This document shows, piece by piece, positions 6,556-13,556 of a stretch of 15,634 nucleotides of DNA. Positions within the stretch are counted from its first letter, which is position 1. Each line of letters starts with the position of its first letter. Source of the stretch: DASUFP01 sp036274495 (GTDB taxonomy: Bacteria; Bacteroidota; Bacteroidia; AKYH767-A; OLB10); assembly GCA_036274495.1 (NCBI GenBank), contig DASUFP010000070.1:1-15634 (forward strand), given 5' to 3'. A model generated the notes under the pieces. The model did no database searches and was not told where the DNA came from. It was given only the letters and a program-made list of their open reading frames with translations. Both the position numbers and the translations under genes were made by a program.

Positions 6556-7263
6556 ATGGTAAAACTCGGAAACTTTTTATTTCATTACCGGAACGTACTC
6601 TTTCCGGTCTTTTATTTTTTGCTTTTTATCCCTTCTTCGCCGGTTTTTTCGAACTACATGGTTCCTCTTATTCTCGGGTTTGCCGTTGCCGCCATTGGTC
6701 AGTCGTTTCGTATGGCCACCATTGGACTGGTATACATTATCCGCGGAGGTAAAAACAGGAGAATATATGCCGAAGGTCTTGTAACGGAGGGGTTGTTTTC
6801 GCATTGCCGGAATCCGTTGTATGTTGGTAATATCTTAATTATTGTCGGGTTGGGGATTATGTCTAATTCACTCTTTTTTATGGCGCTGATGATTCCGTTA
6901 TTTCTCTTTTTTTATCAGGCGATAGTACGTGCCGAAGAGAATTTTCTCTTTGGTAAATTCGGCGACGATTATAAAAAATACATGGCGAATGTTAATCGCT
7001 GGTTTCCTAAGTTCGGCGGTATTGGTGAAACGCTCAATTCGATGGAGTTTAAGTGGAGACGGGTAATGATTAAGGAATACAACACCACATATATTTGGAT
7101 GAGTGCAGCAGTATTGCTGGTAGTAAAGGCGCTATATGATAAATACGGAAGTGATTACCTCCTTGACAGATTAAACCAGATAATTATTGCCCTCGCCGTG
7201 TTATTATGCGGTTACCTGTTTGTACGGTTTATGAAAAAGACCAAACGGTGGACCGATAATTAA
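6556..7263 (+). CDS. Membrane methyltransferase, isoprenylcysteine/phospholipid methyltransferase-like
   Basis: A 235-residue integral membrane protein of the ICMT/PEMT superfamily, whose members methylate isoprenylcysteine, phospholipid head groups or similar membrane substrates with SAM. Hydrophobic helices lie near residues 14-28, 34-58, 89-124, 179-194 and 206-225. The signature cofactor-binding part is present in order: EGLFSHCRNPLYVGN (78-92), the acidic pair Glu127-Glu128, LFGKFGDDYKKY (131-142) and RWFP (148-151). The last 70 residues, with two more helices, go beyond the core domain. It is sandwiched between cmoA (2-base gap) and the prephenate-making enzyme (21-base gap), so Cx-SAM is a possible cofactor; this is inference. 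The substrate is unknown. Confidence 0.82.
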   Translation: MVKLGNFLFHYRNVLFPVFYFLLFIPSSPVFSNYMVPLILGFAVAAIGQSFRMATIGLVYIIRGGKNRRIYAEGLVTEGLFSHCRNPLYVGNILIIVGLGIMSNSLFFMALMIPLFLFFYQAIVRAEENFLFGKFGDDYKKYMANVNRWFPKFGGIGETLNSMEFKWRRVMIKEYNTTYIWMSAAVLLVVKALYDKYGSDYLLDRLNQIIIALAVLLCGYLFVRFMKKTKRWTDN

Positions 7264-7284
7264 TGATTGTGATTTTAAGACAGG

Positions 7285-8373
7285 ATGGAATATTTACCCG
7301 CAACCGATTGGATTAAAAATGGCGATGAGCCTATTTTAATATCCGGACCATGCAGCGCAGAGAGTCCTGAGCAATTAATGCAAACGGCAAAGCGTATTGT
7401 TGCAAAGCATCCGAATAACATTTTCAGAGCCGGAATCTGGAAACCCCGTACACAGCCCGGACAATTTGAAGGCAGAGGTGAAGAGGGATTAAAATGGCTG
7501 CTGGATGTTAAGCAGGAAACAGGAATGCTTACGGCAACCGAAGTGGCTACACCGGCTCACATTGAACTTGCGCTAAAATATAAGGTCGACATTTTATGGA
7601 TTGGCACCCGCACTACGGTAAATCCTTTTATAGTACAGGAGCTCGCGAATGCGCTTACCGGAGTTGACATTCCCATGCTGGTGAAAAATCCGATACATCC
7701 CGATCCGCAGTTATGGCTTGGCGCCATGAACAGGTTTTCAAAAGCAGGTATCCGCAAGTTAGGCGCAATACACCGCGGATTTTTTACCGATGTGAAATCA
7801 GAATACCGCAACCTGCCTAAATGGGATATTGTACTGGCTGTTCGCACATTGTACCCCGACTTACCCATGATTTGCGACATCAGTCATATTGCAGGCAACA
7901 CCTCCCGGCTTCAGACACTTGCACAGCATGCAACCGACATTAACCTTGACGGGTTAATGATTGAAACGCATATTGATCCTTCGTGTGCATTGAGTGACAA
8001 AGATCAACAGGTAACGCCCGATCAGCTGGACGAATTATTGTTGAATGTGCAGGTAAAGCACACTGCATTTACGGACAGCACAGTACTTGCCGAATTGAAT
8101 TTGATCCGCAATCAAATCAATCAGCTTGATGCTACTTTGATGCAAACATTGTCTGACAGAATGAAGCTTGCCGAAATCATAGGCAGACTCAAAATGGAAC
8201 ATAATGTTACCATTTTGCAAATGGACCGATGGAAGGAGATTATTGACAGGAGTATGGCATCAGCCGCCGAGTCAGGACTAAGCAGTGAATTTATCCGGAA
8301 TATTTTTATGCTTATCCACGATGAATCTATCCGCTTGCAATCGGAGATAGAGCCCGCAAAAAAGTTATCCTGA
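7285..8373 (+). CDS. Bifunctional DAHP synthase / chorismate mutase (type II, AroQ)
   Basis: Two-domain enzyme of aromatic amino acid synthesis. Residues about 1-260 are a class I-beta (KDO8P-synthase-like) 3-deoxy-7-phosphoheptulonate synthase: GPCSAES (21-27), RAGIWKPRTQPGQFEG (48-63), KNPIHPD (134-140), AIHRGF (161-166) and DISH (198-201). Residues about 266-355 are an AroQ chorismate mutase: the arginines in LIRNQINQLD (273-282) and LSDRMKLAEIIGRLK (289-303), then RWKEIIDR (315-322) and a C-terminal HDESIRLQ (345-352). It makes DAHP at the pathway entrance and prephenate from chorismate. In Bacteroides such genes usually sit with pheA and tyrA; here its neighbours are cmoA and a membrane methyltransferase, an odd context since CmoA consumes prephenate. 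Aromatic feedback through the mutase domain is likely from the family, not visible. Confidence 0.94.
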   Translation: MEYLPATDWIKNGDEPILISGPCSAESPEQLMQTAKRIVAKHPNNIFRAGIWKPRTQPGQFEGRGEEGLKWLLDVKQETGMLTATEVATPAHIELALKYKVDILWIGTRTTVNPFIVQELANALTGVDIPMLVKNPIHPDPQLWLGAMNRFSKAGIRKLGAIHRGFFTDVKSEYRNLPKWDIVLAVRTLYPDLPMICDISHIAGNTSRLQTLAQHATDINLDGLMIETHIDPSCALSDKDQQVTPDQLDELLLNVQVKHTAFTDSTVLAELNLIRNQINQLDATLMQTLSDRMKLAEIIGRLKMEHNVTILQMDRWKEIIDRSMASAAESGLSSEFIRNIFMLIHDESIRLQSEIEPAKKLS

Positions 8374-8420
8374 TTTTTGATTGTTGTTTTTTTCAGAGAG
8401 CGCGGCGCAAACAGGTTTGA

Positions 8421-8669
8421 TCACTGTTGCATCCAAAATTGATTTTCTTGAATATTAATCACGGGTGCCCCTTTTGCTTTGGGCTGAGGCATATTGGTTA
8501 AAATTTTATAAGCCGGATTACGGTTGTTGGCCGAAACGTTCCCAAAGGAGGTAACGACAAAGATGAATGCAATTAAAGAAGTTGCAAAAACGATTTTGGA
8601 GCGGTGGAGTAAATTTGAAACGCTTTGGTGAAACAAAACAAATCTGTTCAACTCAAACGGAATGGTCAA
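8421..8669 (-). CDS. Doubtful small exported protein
   Basis: The only candidate gene in the 464-base gap 8374-8837. The frame gives up to 82 residues with a basic stretch (HRSK, 22-25), a hydrophobic segment (about 26-41) and VSA-N (45-48), like a signal peptide with its cleavage site, followed by a short polar mature part of about 35 residues. Against it: no ATG start in the N-terminal part (only TTG codons, at 8669 and further in), no TAnnTTTG box found upstream on that strand, and no recognised family. It could be a real small secreted protein, the remnant of a longer gene, or chance. The rest of the gap holds nothing I can identify apart from the promoter of the next gene. Confidence 0.28.
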   Translation of the reverse strand: MTIPFELNRFVLFHQSVSNLLHRSKIVFATSLIAFIFVVTSFGNVSANNRNPAYKILTNMPQPKAKGAPVINIQENQFWMQQ

Positions 8670-8810
8670 ACCGGAAAATTCCTGCTTGGGTGTCTAAAAA
8701 GTTGTGCCGGCAGTCAAGAATAATGTGGTTGTTTCGGGAATTCAAAATCAATACATCCGGATATGGCTAAAGGGGGTAATCGGATGCCCCCTCATAGCTC
8801 CTTTTTATTG

Positions 8811-8818
8811 TATTTTTG
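8811..8818 (+). promoter_or_regulatory. Bacteroidota -7 box (TATTTTTG) of the isomerase gene
   Basis: An exact TAnnTTTG match ending 19 bases before the ATG at 8838. The open frame extends upstream to 8763 across this box, so the box decides the start codon. The -33 element is not obvious. Confidence 0.55.
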
Positions 8819-8837
8819 CACCTATACGCTACCTTTT

Positions 8838-9821
8838 ATGAAAGAACTTATTGCTTCGTTTACCGCACAATTACGCCAGGCAATGGATATTGGCGACAAG
8901 GCCTCTTTTGCCACTAATGGTCTGGAAATCAACAATGTACTCGTCACCGGCCTTGGTGGCTCCGGCATTGGCGGAAGCATTGTATCGCAGCTGGTCGAGA
9001 AAGAAGTAACGGTGCCTATTGCCGTAAACAAGGATTATTTTCTGCCCGCCTATGTTAACAGCCACACACTGGTTATTGTATCGTCGTATTCGGGCAACAC
9101 CGAAGAAACACTCAGCGCCATGGATGCGGCACTTGAAAAAGGTGCCAGAATTGTATGCGTGAGTTCGGGCGGTAAAATAATTGAAAAGGCTAAGGCAAAA
9201 GGACTCGATTACATTATTATACCCGGCGGTATGCCGCCACGAGCCTGTCTGGCGTATTCGTTTACGCAGCTGTTTTATGTGCTGCATGGCTTTGGCTTAA
9301 TCGGAAACGGTTTTCGTGCCGACCTTGAGACAGCCATTCATTTGCTCGACCACGAAGAAGAACATATCTGTTCCGAAGCCTATTATCTTGCCGAAAAGCT
9401 GCACCGGAAAATACCGGTCATTTACAGTCAGGCTAACTATGAGGGCGTATGTGTTCGCTTTCGCCAGCAGATAAATGAAAACTCAAAAATGCTTTGCTGG
9501 CACCATGTGCTTCCCGAAATGAACCACAACGAACTGGTTGGATGGACACAGACGAATGATAAACTGGCGGTAGTGTTTTTTAGAAACGAAACAGACTATG
9601 CGCGCACACAGGCACGTATGGAACTCACCAAAGGTGTTGTGTCGAAATTTACACCGTACGTATTTGAAGTATATTCAAAAGGAGCAACACATCTGCAGCG
9701 CGCATTGTATCTGATACATTTTGGCGACTGGGTATCATGGTACCTCTCCGAAATACGCAACATTGACGCTACCGAAGTAAAAGTGATTGATTTCCTTAAG
9801 GGAGAGCTTTCAAAAATATAA
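8838..9821 (+). CDS. Bifunctional phosphoglucose/phosphomannose isomerase (SIS-domain family)
   Basis: Cytoplasmic sugar-phosphate isomerase of the small PGI/PMI family first known from archaea: interconverts glucose-6-P or mannose-6-P with fructose-6-P, feeding glycolysis and nucleotide-sugar synthesis. The 327-residue length fits the family (about 300-350). Two SIS domains: TGLGGSGIGGS (37-47), SSYSGNTEET (82-91), GGMPPRACLAYS (130-141); then RFRQQINENSK (207-217) with Glu214 and PEMNHNE (226-232) with His230. The 16-residue spacing of this Glu and His equals that of Glu203/His219 in the Pyrobaculum enzyme as I recall it. Starting at 8838 removes 25 upstream residues that have no family match and cover the promoter. 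It is followed after 39 bases by an aldo/keto reductase. Confidence 0.9.
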   Translation: MKELIASFTAQLRQAMDIGDKASFATNGLEINNVLVTGLGGSGIGGSIVSQLVEKEVTVPIAVNKDYFLPAYVNSHTLVIVSSYSGNTEETLSAMDAALEKGARIVCVSSGGKIIEKAKAKGLDYIIIPGGMPPRACLAYSFTQLFYVLHGFGLIGNGFRADLETAIHLLDHEEEHICSEAYYLAEKLHRKIPVIYSQANYEGVCVRFRQQINENSKMLCWHHVLPEMNHNELVGWTQTNDKLAVVFFRNETDYARTQARMELTKGVVSKFTPYVFEVYSKGATHLQRALYLIHFGDWVSWYLSEIRNIDATEVKVIDFLKGELSKI

Positions 9822-9860
9822 TTCTTTTTTTGCATACAGTACCATTAACTTTTCATAATT

Positions 9861-10844
9861 ATGGAATACAGACATTTAGGAAATTCAGGAGTACAGGTAA
9901 GCGCGTTGTCACTTGGCAGCTGGCTTACATTTGGAAAACAGGTAGGTGATACCACAGCCGAAGAGCTGATGGTAATGGCTTATGACAACGGCATTAATTT
10001 TTTCGACAATGCCGAAATATACGCCCGCGGACAATCGGAACGGGTGATGGGAGCCATCCTGAAAAAGATGCAGTGGGAACGGTCGTCGTACCTGGTTTCG
10101 AGCAAGGTTTTTTTCGGATTGGGTGATGCAAAACCGAATCAGCGGGGCTTATCGCGTAAGCATATTGTTGAGGGATGTCACGGCGCTCTGCAGCGGCTGC
10201 AAGTTGATTACATCGATCTGTTTTTTTGTCACCGCCCCGATAAATCCACCCCCATTGAAGAAACGGTATGGACCATGCACAACCTAATAGAGCAGGGTAA
10301 AATTTTGTATTGGGGAACATCGGAGTGGAACGCTTCCGAAATTATGGAAGCACATCTTGTTGCCAAACAGCACCACCTGATAGGACCTGTGATGGAGCAG
10401 CCCGAATACAATATGTTCCGGCGCGACAAAATGGAGCGCGATTACCTCCACCTCTTCAAATACCACGGCATGGGCACCACTATATGGTCGCCGCTGGCGA
10501 GTGGTTTGCTCTCGGGGAAATACAATAACGGTTTCCCGGAAGGCACCCGCCTGGGAATTGAAGGACTCGACTGGCTGAAAGACCGCGTACTGCGCGATGA
10601 GGGAATAGAAAAAGTAAAAGCGGTGAGTAAAGTTGCAGCCGATTTGGGAGTGTCGATGGCACGGCTTGCACTGGCATGGTGTCTGAAAAACCATCATGTG
10701 AGCACGGTTATTCTGGGTGCTTCAAAGGTATCGCAACTAGAAGAAAACATATCGGCACTTGAAGTGCTGCCGTTGTTAACACCTCAACTGATGGAAGATA
10801 TTGACGCAATACTGGAGACACGTCCGGTGTTACCTGAGTATTGA
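9861..10844 (+). CDS. Aldo/keto reductase, Kv-channel beta-subunit-like (AKR6 type)
   Basis: NADPH-dependent oxidoreductase of the TIM-barrel aldo/keto reductase superfamily. Its closest resemblance is to potassium-channel beta subunits and related bacterial AKRs: MEYRHLGNSGVQVSALSLG, AYDNGINFFDNAEIYA (40-55), QRGLSRKHIVEG (94-105), WGTSEW (151-156), WSPLASGLLSGKY (209-221) and VILGASKVSQLEENI all have direct counterparts. The catalytic tetrad is complete: Asp49, Tyr54, Lys82 and His124 (FCHRPD, where animal Kv-beta has Asn). It is therefore expected to be an active reductase; no channel gene is nearby and the substrate is unknown. It stands 39 bases after the isomerase and 44 before lipB, all plus strand. 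Confidence 0.92.
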   Translation: MEYRHLGNSGVQVSALSLGSWLTFGKQVGDTTAEELMVMAYDNGINFFDNAEIYARGQSERVMGAILKKMQWERSSYLVSSKVFFGLGDAKPNQRGLSRKHIVEGCHGALQRLQVDYIDLFFCHRPDKSTPIEETVWTMHNLIEQGKILYWGTSEWNASEIMEAHLVAKQHHLIGPVMEQPEYNMFRRDKMERDYLHLFKYHGMGTTIWSPLASGLLSGKYNNGFPEGTRLGIEGLDWLKDRVLRDEGIEKVKAVSKVAADLGVSMARLALAWCLKNHHVSTVILGASKVSQLEENISALEVLPLLTPQLMEDIDAILETRPVLPEY

Positions 10845-10888
10845 TGTGCGGCAGTGCGTATTTGGCTTAATTTCATAATGTAACATAA

Positions 10889-11620
10889 ATGCAATCGGTA
10901 TTCTTCAAAGATCTTGGGCTGATAGATTACAAGCAGGCGTGGGATTACCAGGAGTCGCTGTTGAATGCAATTGTTTCCAATAAGGTTGCCAATCGGAGCA
11001 GATCCGCAGAAGACCGGCAACCATCGGTGCACTATCTTTTGTTTTGCGAACACCCGCATGTGTATACCCTTGGTAAAAGCGGCAAAGACGACCATTTACT
11101 TCTTAACGATGATCGGCTGAGTGAAAACAACGCTGTATTTTACCGCATCAACCGTGGGGGTGATATCACTTATCATGGTCCCGGACAGCTGGTAGGTTAT
11201 CCCATACTGGATCTCGATTGTTTTTTTAACGACATACACCGTTACCTGCGGTATTTGGAAGAAGCCATTATAAGAACGCTCGACGAATATGGTATTACGG
11301 CAGGACGCATTCCGGGTCTCACAGGTGTGTGGCTCGATGCAACGGTTCCTGACAAAGCGCGCAAAATTTGTGCTTTCGGAGTACGCTGCAGCAGGTGGGT
11401 TACCATGCACGGCTTCGCCTTTAACATTAACACCGACCTGAGTTATTTCGGAAACATAGTGCCGTGCGGCATCAGCGACAAAGCGGTTACTTCTTTACAC
11501 CTCGAACTCGGCAGAGCTGTTGATGCGGATGAGGTAAAAGAAAAAGTGAAAAGACATCTGGCCGAAATTTTCGGTATGGAATATATAAGTGCATTCACCG
11601 GTTTAACCACTCCCGTCTGA
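10889..11620 (+). CDS. lipB: Octanoyl-[acyl-carrier-protein]:protein octanoyltransferase LipB
   Basis: Transfers octanoate from octanoyl-ACP to the lipoyl domains of 2-oxoacid dehydrogenases and the glycine cleavage H protein; LipA then adds sulfur. The 243-residue product has CEHPHVYTLGKSG (53-65), RGGDITYHGPGQLVGYPI (89-106), Lys159 in RKICAFGVR, SRWVTMHGFAFNIN (168-181) and the acyl-thioester Cys193 in IVPCGI. The Lys-Cys spacing of 34 equals that of Lys135/Cys169 in other LipB proteins. It starts at ATG 10889; there is a basic insertion around residues 33-46. Its TGA overlaps the ATG of the next gene by one base, so translation of the two is probably coupled. No lipA is in the window. Confidence 0.95.
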   Translation: MQSVFFKDLGLIDYKQAWDYQESLLNAIVSNKVANRSRSAEDRQPSVHYLLFCEHPHVYTLGKSGKDDHLLLNDDRLSENNAVFYRINRGGDITYHGPGQLVGYPILDLDCFFNDIHRYLRYLEEAIIRTLDEYGITAGRIPGLTGVWLDATVPDKARKICAFGVRCSRWVTMHGFAFNINTDLSYFGNIVPCGISDKAVTSLHLELGRAVDADEVKEKVKRHLAEIFGMEYISAFTGLTTPV

Positions 11621-12792
11621 TGGCAGCACCAAAACGCAAACTCTGGAAAATACTGCTTGTAGCTTTTATCCTGCTCAACATTCTTTTGTATGCGACAGGT
11701 AAAATCTATTATTACAAGGCACTTATTTATAATTATGTCGACATCGACGACCTGGATCTTTTTCCCACTCGCGAAATTGCTGCCGGAACGGGCGAACCCT
11801 GGAACATTGGTACCGATTACAACAAAACAAAGCTGACTCCACTGCTCGAAGAAACCCTCAACAAATACAAGTCAATCGCTTTTCTGGTAATAAAAAACGA
11901 CTCGATCCGTTATGAGCAGTACTGGGAAAATTATGGCGAAACATCCCTGTCGAATTCCTTTTCGATGGCGAAAAGTTTTGTAGGAACTCTTACCGGAATT
12001 GCCCTGGCAGAAGGTAAAATAAAAAGTCTCGATGAGCCTGTTTGCAACTACCTTAAATGGATGTGCGGCGAAAAAGAGAGCAAAATAACCATCCGCGATC
12101 TGCTTACCATGAGTTCCGGACTCAACTGGGACGAAGGGTATGCCAGCCTGACAAGTGAAGTAACCCGGCTCTATTACGATAAGCACCTCGACAAACAGAT
12201 GATGGATTTAAAGGCAGCTGTTGAACCTGGTAAGGAATACAATTATATGAGCTGTAATACCGAACTGCTTGCGTTCGTATTACGTGAGGCAACGGGATTG
12301 ACGGTTTCGGAATATGCATCCGAAAAGTTATGGAAACCAATGCACGCTGAACAACCGGCGCAGTGGAGTTTGGATGAGGAAGGCGGCATGGAAAAAGCCT
12401 ACTGCTGTATTTACTCCAACGCGCGTGATTTTGCACGGCTTGGAAAATTGTTTTTACAAAAAGGACGCTGGGGCGACACGCAGGTTGTTCCTGAATCGTA
12501 TGTAAACGAAAGTCTTACGGCAGCCGCATTAACCGACAATGGGAAACCCAATAAAATTTACGGATATCAATGGTGGCTTACACGCGTAAGAAATGAAGAT
12601 GTATTTTATGCACGGGGAATTTTAGGTCAATATATTTTTGTTATACCGTCGCAGAACATTATTTGTGTACGGCTGGGACACAAACGGGGTGAAAAAGATC
12701 CTGACGGCGAATTACTGGATGTACCCGTGTACCTCGAAGAAGTGATGAAGCTTTTTGCCTCACCGGATACCTCTGCAACAGTTTTGAATTAA
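11620..12792 (+). CDS. Membrane-anchored serine hydrolase (class C beta-lactamase-like)
   Basis: A 390-residue protein of the serine beta-lactamase-like / penicillin-binding superfamily (PF00144 type). A single N-terminal membrane anchor (residues 9-26, after KRK) puts the catalytic domain outside the cytoplasmic membrane. Motifs: SMAK (115-118, the SxxK nucleophile and base), LLTMSSGLNW (161-170), a YNYMSCN segment (207-213) in the place of the YxN motif, and ARGILGQYIFVIP (331-343) in the place of the KTG/HTG motif. The pattern is like esterases and 6-aminohexanoate-dimer-hydrolase-like members more than true beta-lactamases; the substrate is unknown. The start codon overlaps the lipB stop (TGATG), so it is co-transcribed with lipB, although no shared function is apparent. 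Confidence 0.9.
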   Translation: MAAPKRKLWKILLVAFILLNILLYATGKIYYYKALIYNYVDIDDLDLFPTREIAAGTGEPWNIGTDYNKTKLTPLLEETLNKYKSIAFLVIKNDSIRYEQYWENYGETSLSNSFSMAKSFVGTLTGIALAEGKIKSLDEPVCNYLKWMCGEKESKITIRDLLTMSSGLNWDEGYASLTSEVTRLYYDKHLDKQMMDLKAAVEPGKEYNYMSCNTELLAFVLREATGLTVSEYASEKLWKPMHAEQPAQWSLDEEGGMEKAYCCIYSNARDFARLGKLFLQKGRWGDTQVVPESYVNESLTAAALTDNGKPNKIYGYQWWLTRVRNEDVFYARGILGQYIFVIPSQNIICVRLGHKRGEKDPDGELLDVPVYLEEVMKLFASPDTSATVLN

Positions 12793-12797
12793 CTTAG

Positions 12798-12805
12798 TAC
12801 CTTTG
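12798..12805 (+). promoter_or_regulatory. Bacteroidota -7 box (TACCTTTG) of the conserved hypothetical gene
   Basis: An exact TAnnTTTG match located 5 bases after the upstream stop codon and 16 bases before the ATG at 12822. The -33 element is not obvious. Confidence 0.5.
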
Positions 12806-12821
12806 AAAGAGTTGTTACAGT

Positions 12822-13238
12822 ATGCTTAAAGACCTTCCAAAATTAAATGTTGAAGATGTAGCCCTGGCAGTGGTGCCTGATGTAGCCCCCGGCGAAAGAC
12901 CAAATGAACATACCGTTTGGGATGTGTTTCTGATTAACCTGAAAAAAGAACGTATTTATGGCATCCTGGTCAGCTCAAAAGGATATGGCTCGCTGGAGGG
13001 TCAGCCGGTAAGGACTTCGGTATTGCGTCATTTTATTGAGGAACTGCCACCACAGGAAGCGGCGCTGGTAGAGCCCATCGACCGGCAGGTATTCGGACTG
13101 AACAATGAATATTGGGTAAGCTTTTATATTGATGCGACTATTTACGATCGCAAGTATCTTTTTTTACCGGAGAGTATCCTGGAAGATAATTTTTCGATGA
13201 TCCCTGTGATTAATAAGGCAGGGGTGATGATACGATGA
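12822..13238 (+). CDS. Conserved Bacteroidota protein of unknown function
   Basis: A 138-residue soluble, acidic protein with no signal peptide and no membrane segment. The phrases VWDVFLINLKKE (32-43), GILVSSKGYG (47-56), RTSVLRHFIE (64-73), VFGLNNEYWVSFYID (89-103) and the ending INKAGVMIR match what I remember of a widespread short family in Bacteroidota, sometimes wrongly labelled as a phenylalanyl-tRNA synthetase subunit. No catalytic motif can be named. It has its own promoter box 16 bases before the ATG. Its stop codon (13236-13238) is exactly where the repeat array begins, so the 3' flank has been changed by the repeats, but the protein appears complete. Confidence 0.8.
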   Translation: MLKDLPKLNVEDVALAVVPDVAPGERPNEHTVWDVFLINLKKERIYGILVSSKGYGSLEGQPVRTSVLRHFIEELPPQEAALVEPIDRQVFGLNNEYWVSFYIDATIYDRKYLFLPESILEDNFSMIPVINKAGVMIR

Positions 13239-13394
13239 TGTGGGCGGGGATTACAGATGTGGGCGGGGATTACGGATCGCAGGATTAGGATACATCGGAT
13301 GTACAGATTACAGATCGCAGGATTTGGATACACCGGATGTACAGATTACAGATGTGGGCGGGGATTACGGATCGCAGGTGGGGATTACAGATGG
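13237..13394. repeat. GATTACAGAT-type direct repeat array
   Basis: Nested direct repeats. A 38-base unit occurs twice in tandem (13275-13312 and 13313-13350) with only two differences (13287/13325 and 13295/13333). Outside it, a perfect 35-base direct repeat is found at 13249-13283 and 13344-13378, 95 bases apart. Shorter pieces such as GATTACAGAT, GATTACGGAT, GATCGCAGG and GATGTGGGCGGGGATTAC recur throughout. Arms are direct, not inverted, and there are no unique spacers, so it is not a CRISPR array. The 64-residue open frame across it is a by-product of repeats. From 13395 to 13479 nothing is recognised. Confidence 0.85.
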
Positions 13395-13479
13395 CTGGTC
13401 ATATAGGAGTAATGGGAACCATGCTTTTAATTAGGAATCGCTTACTGCTTAGAATGTTTTTAGAAGCAATTTTTACTCA

Positions 13480-13514
13480 TTGACAAATTATATTCAGACA
13501 AATTATTATTTTTG
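13480..13514 (+). promoter_or_regulatory. Possible promoter of the GxxExxY gene
   Basis: TATTTTTG at 13507-13514 matches the -7 box exactly; TTGAC at 13480-13484 could be the -33 element, but the 24-base gap after its TTG is longer than the usual 19-21. The distance to the ATG at 13557 (42 bases) is also longer than for the other genes here. Confidence 0.35.
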
Positions 13515-13556
13515 TCATACACTTTTCGATGCTTTTCATTTCAATAATCTTTTGTT

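Noticed and set aside
8763..8837. 25-residue upstream extension of the phosphoglucose/phosphomannose isomerase
   Set aside because: It spans the TATTTTTG promoter box and has no family match; the enzyme family starts near MKELIASF.
13237..13394. Repeat array as a CRISPR
   Set aside because: Repeats are nested and partly contiguous without unique spacers of constant length, and no cas genes are present.
13240..13434. 64-codon open frame across the repeat array
   Set aside because: Its sequence is a translation of the DNA repeats (recurring GDY, TD, SQ), with no promoter or homology.
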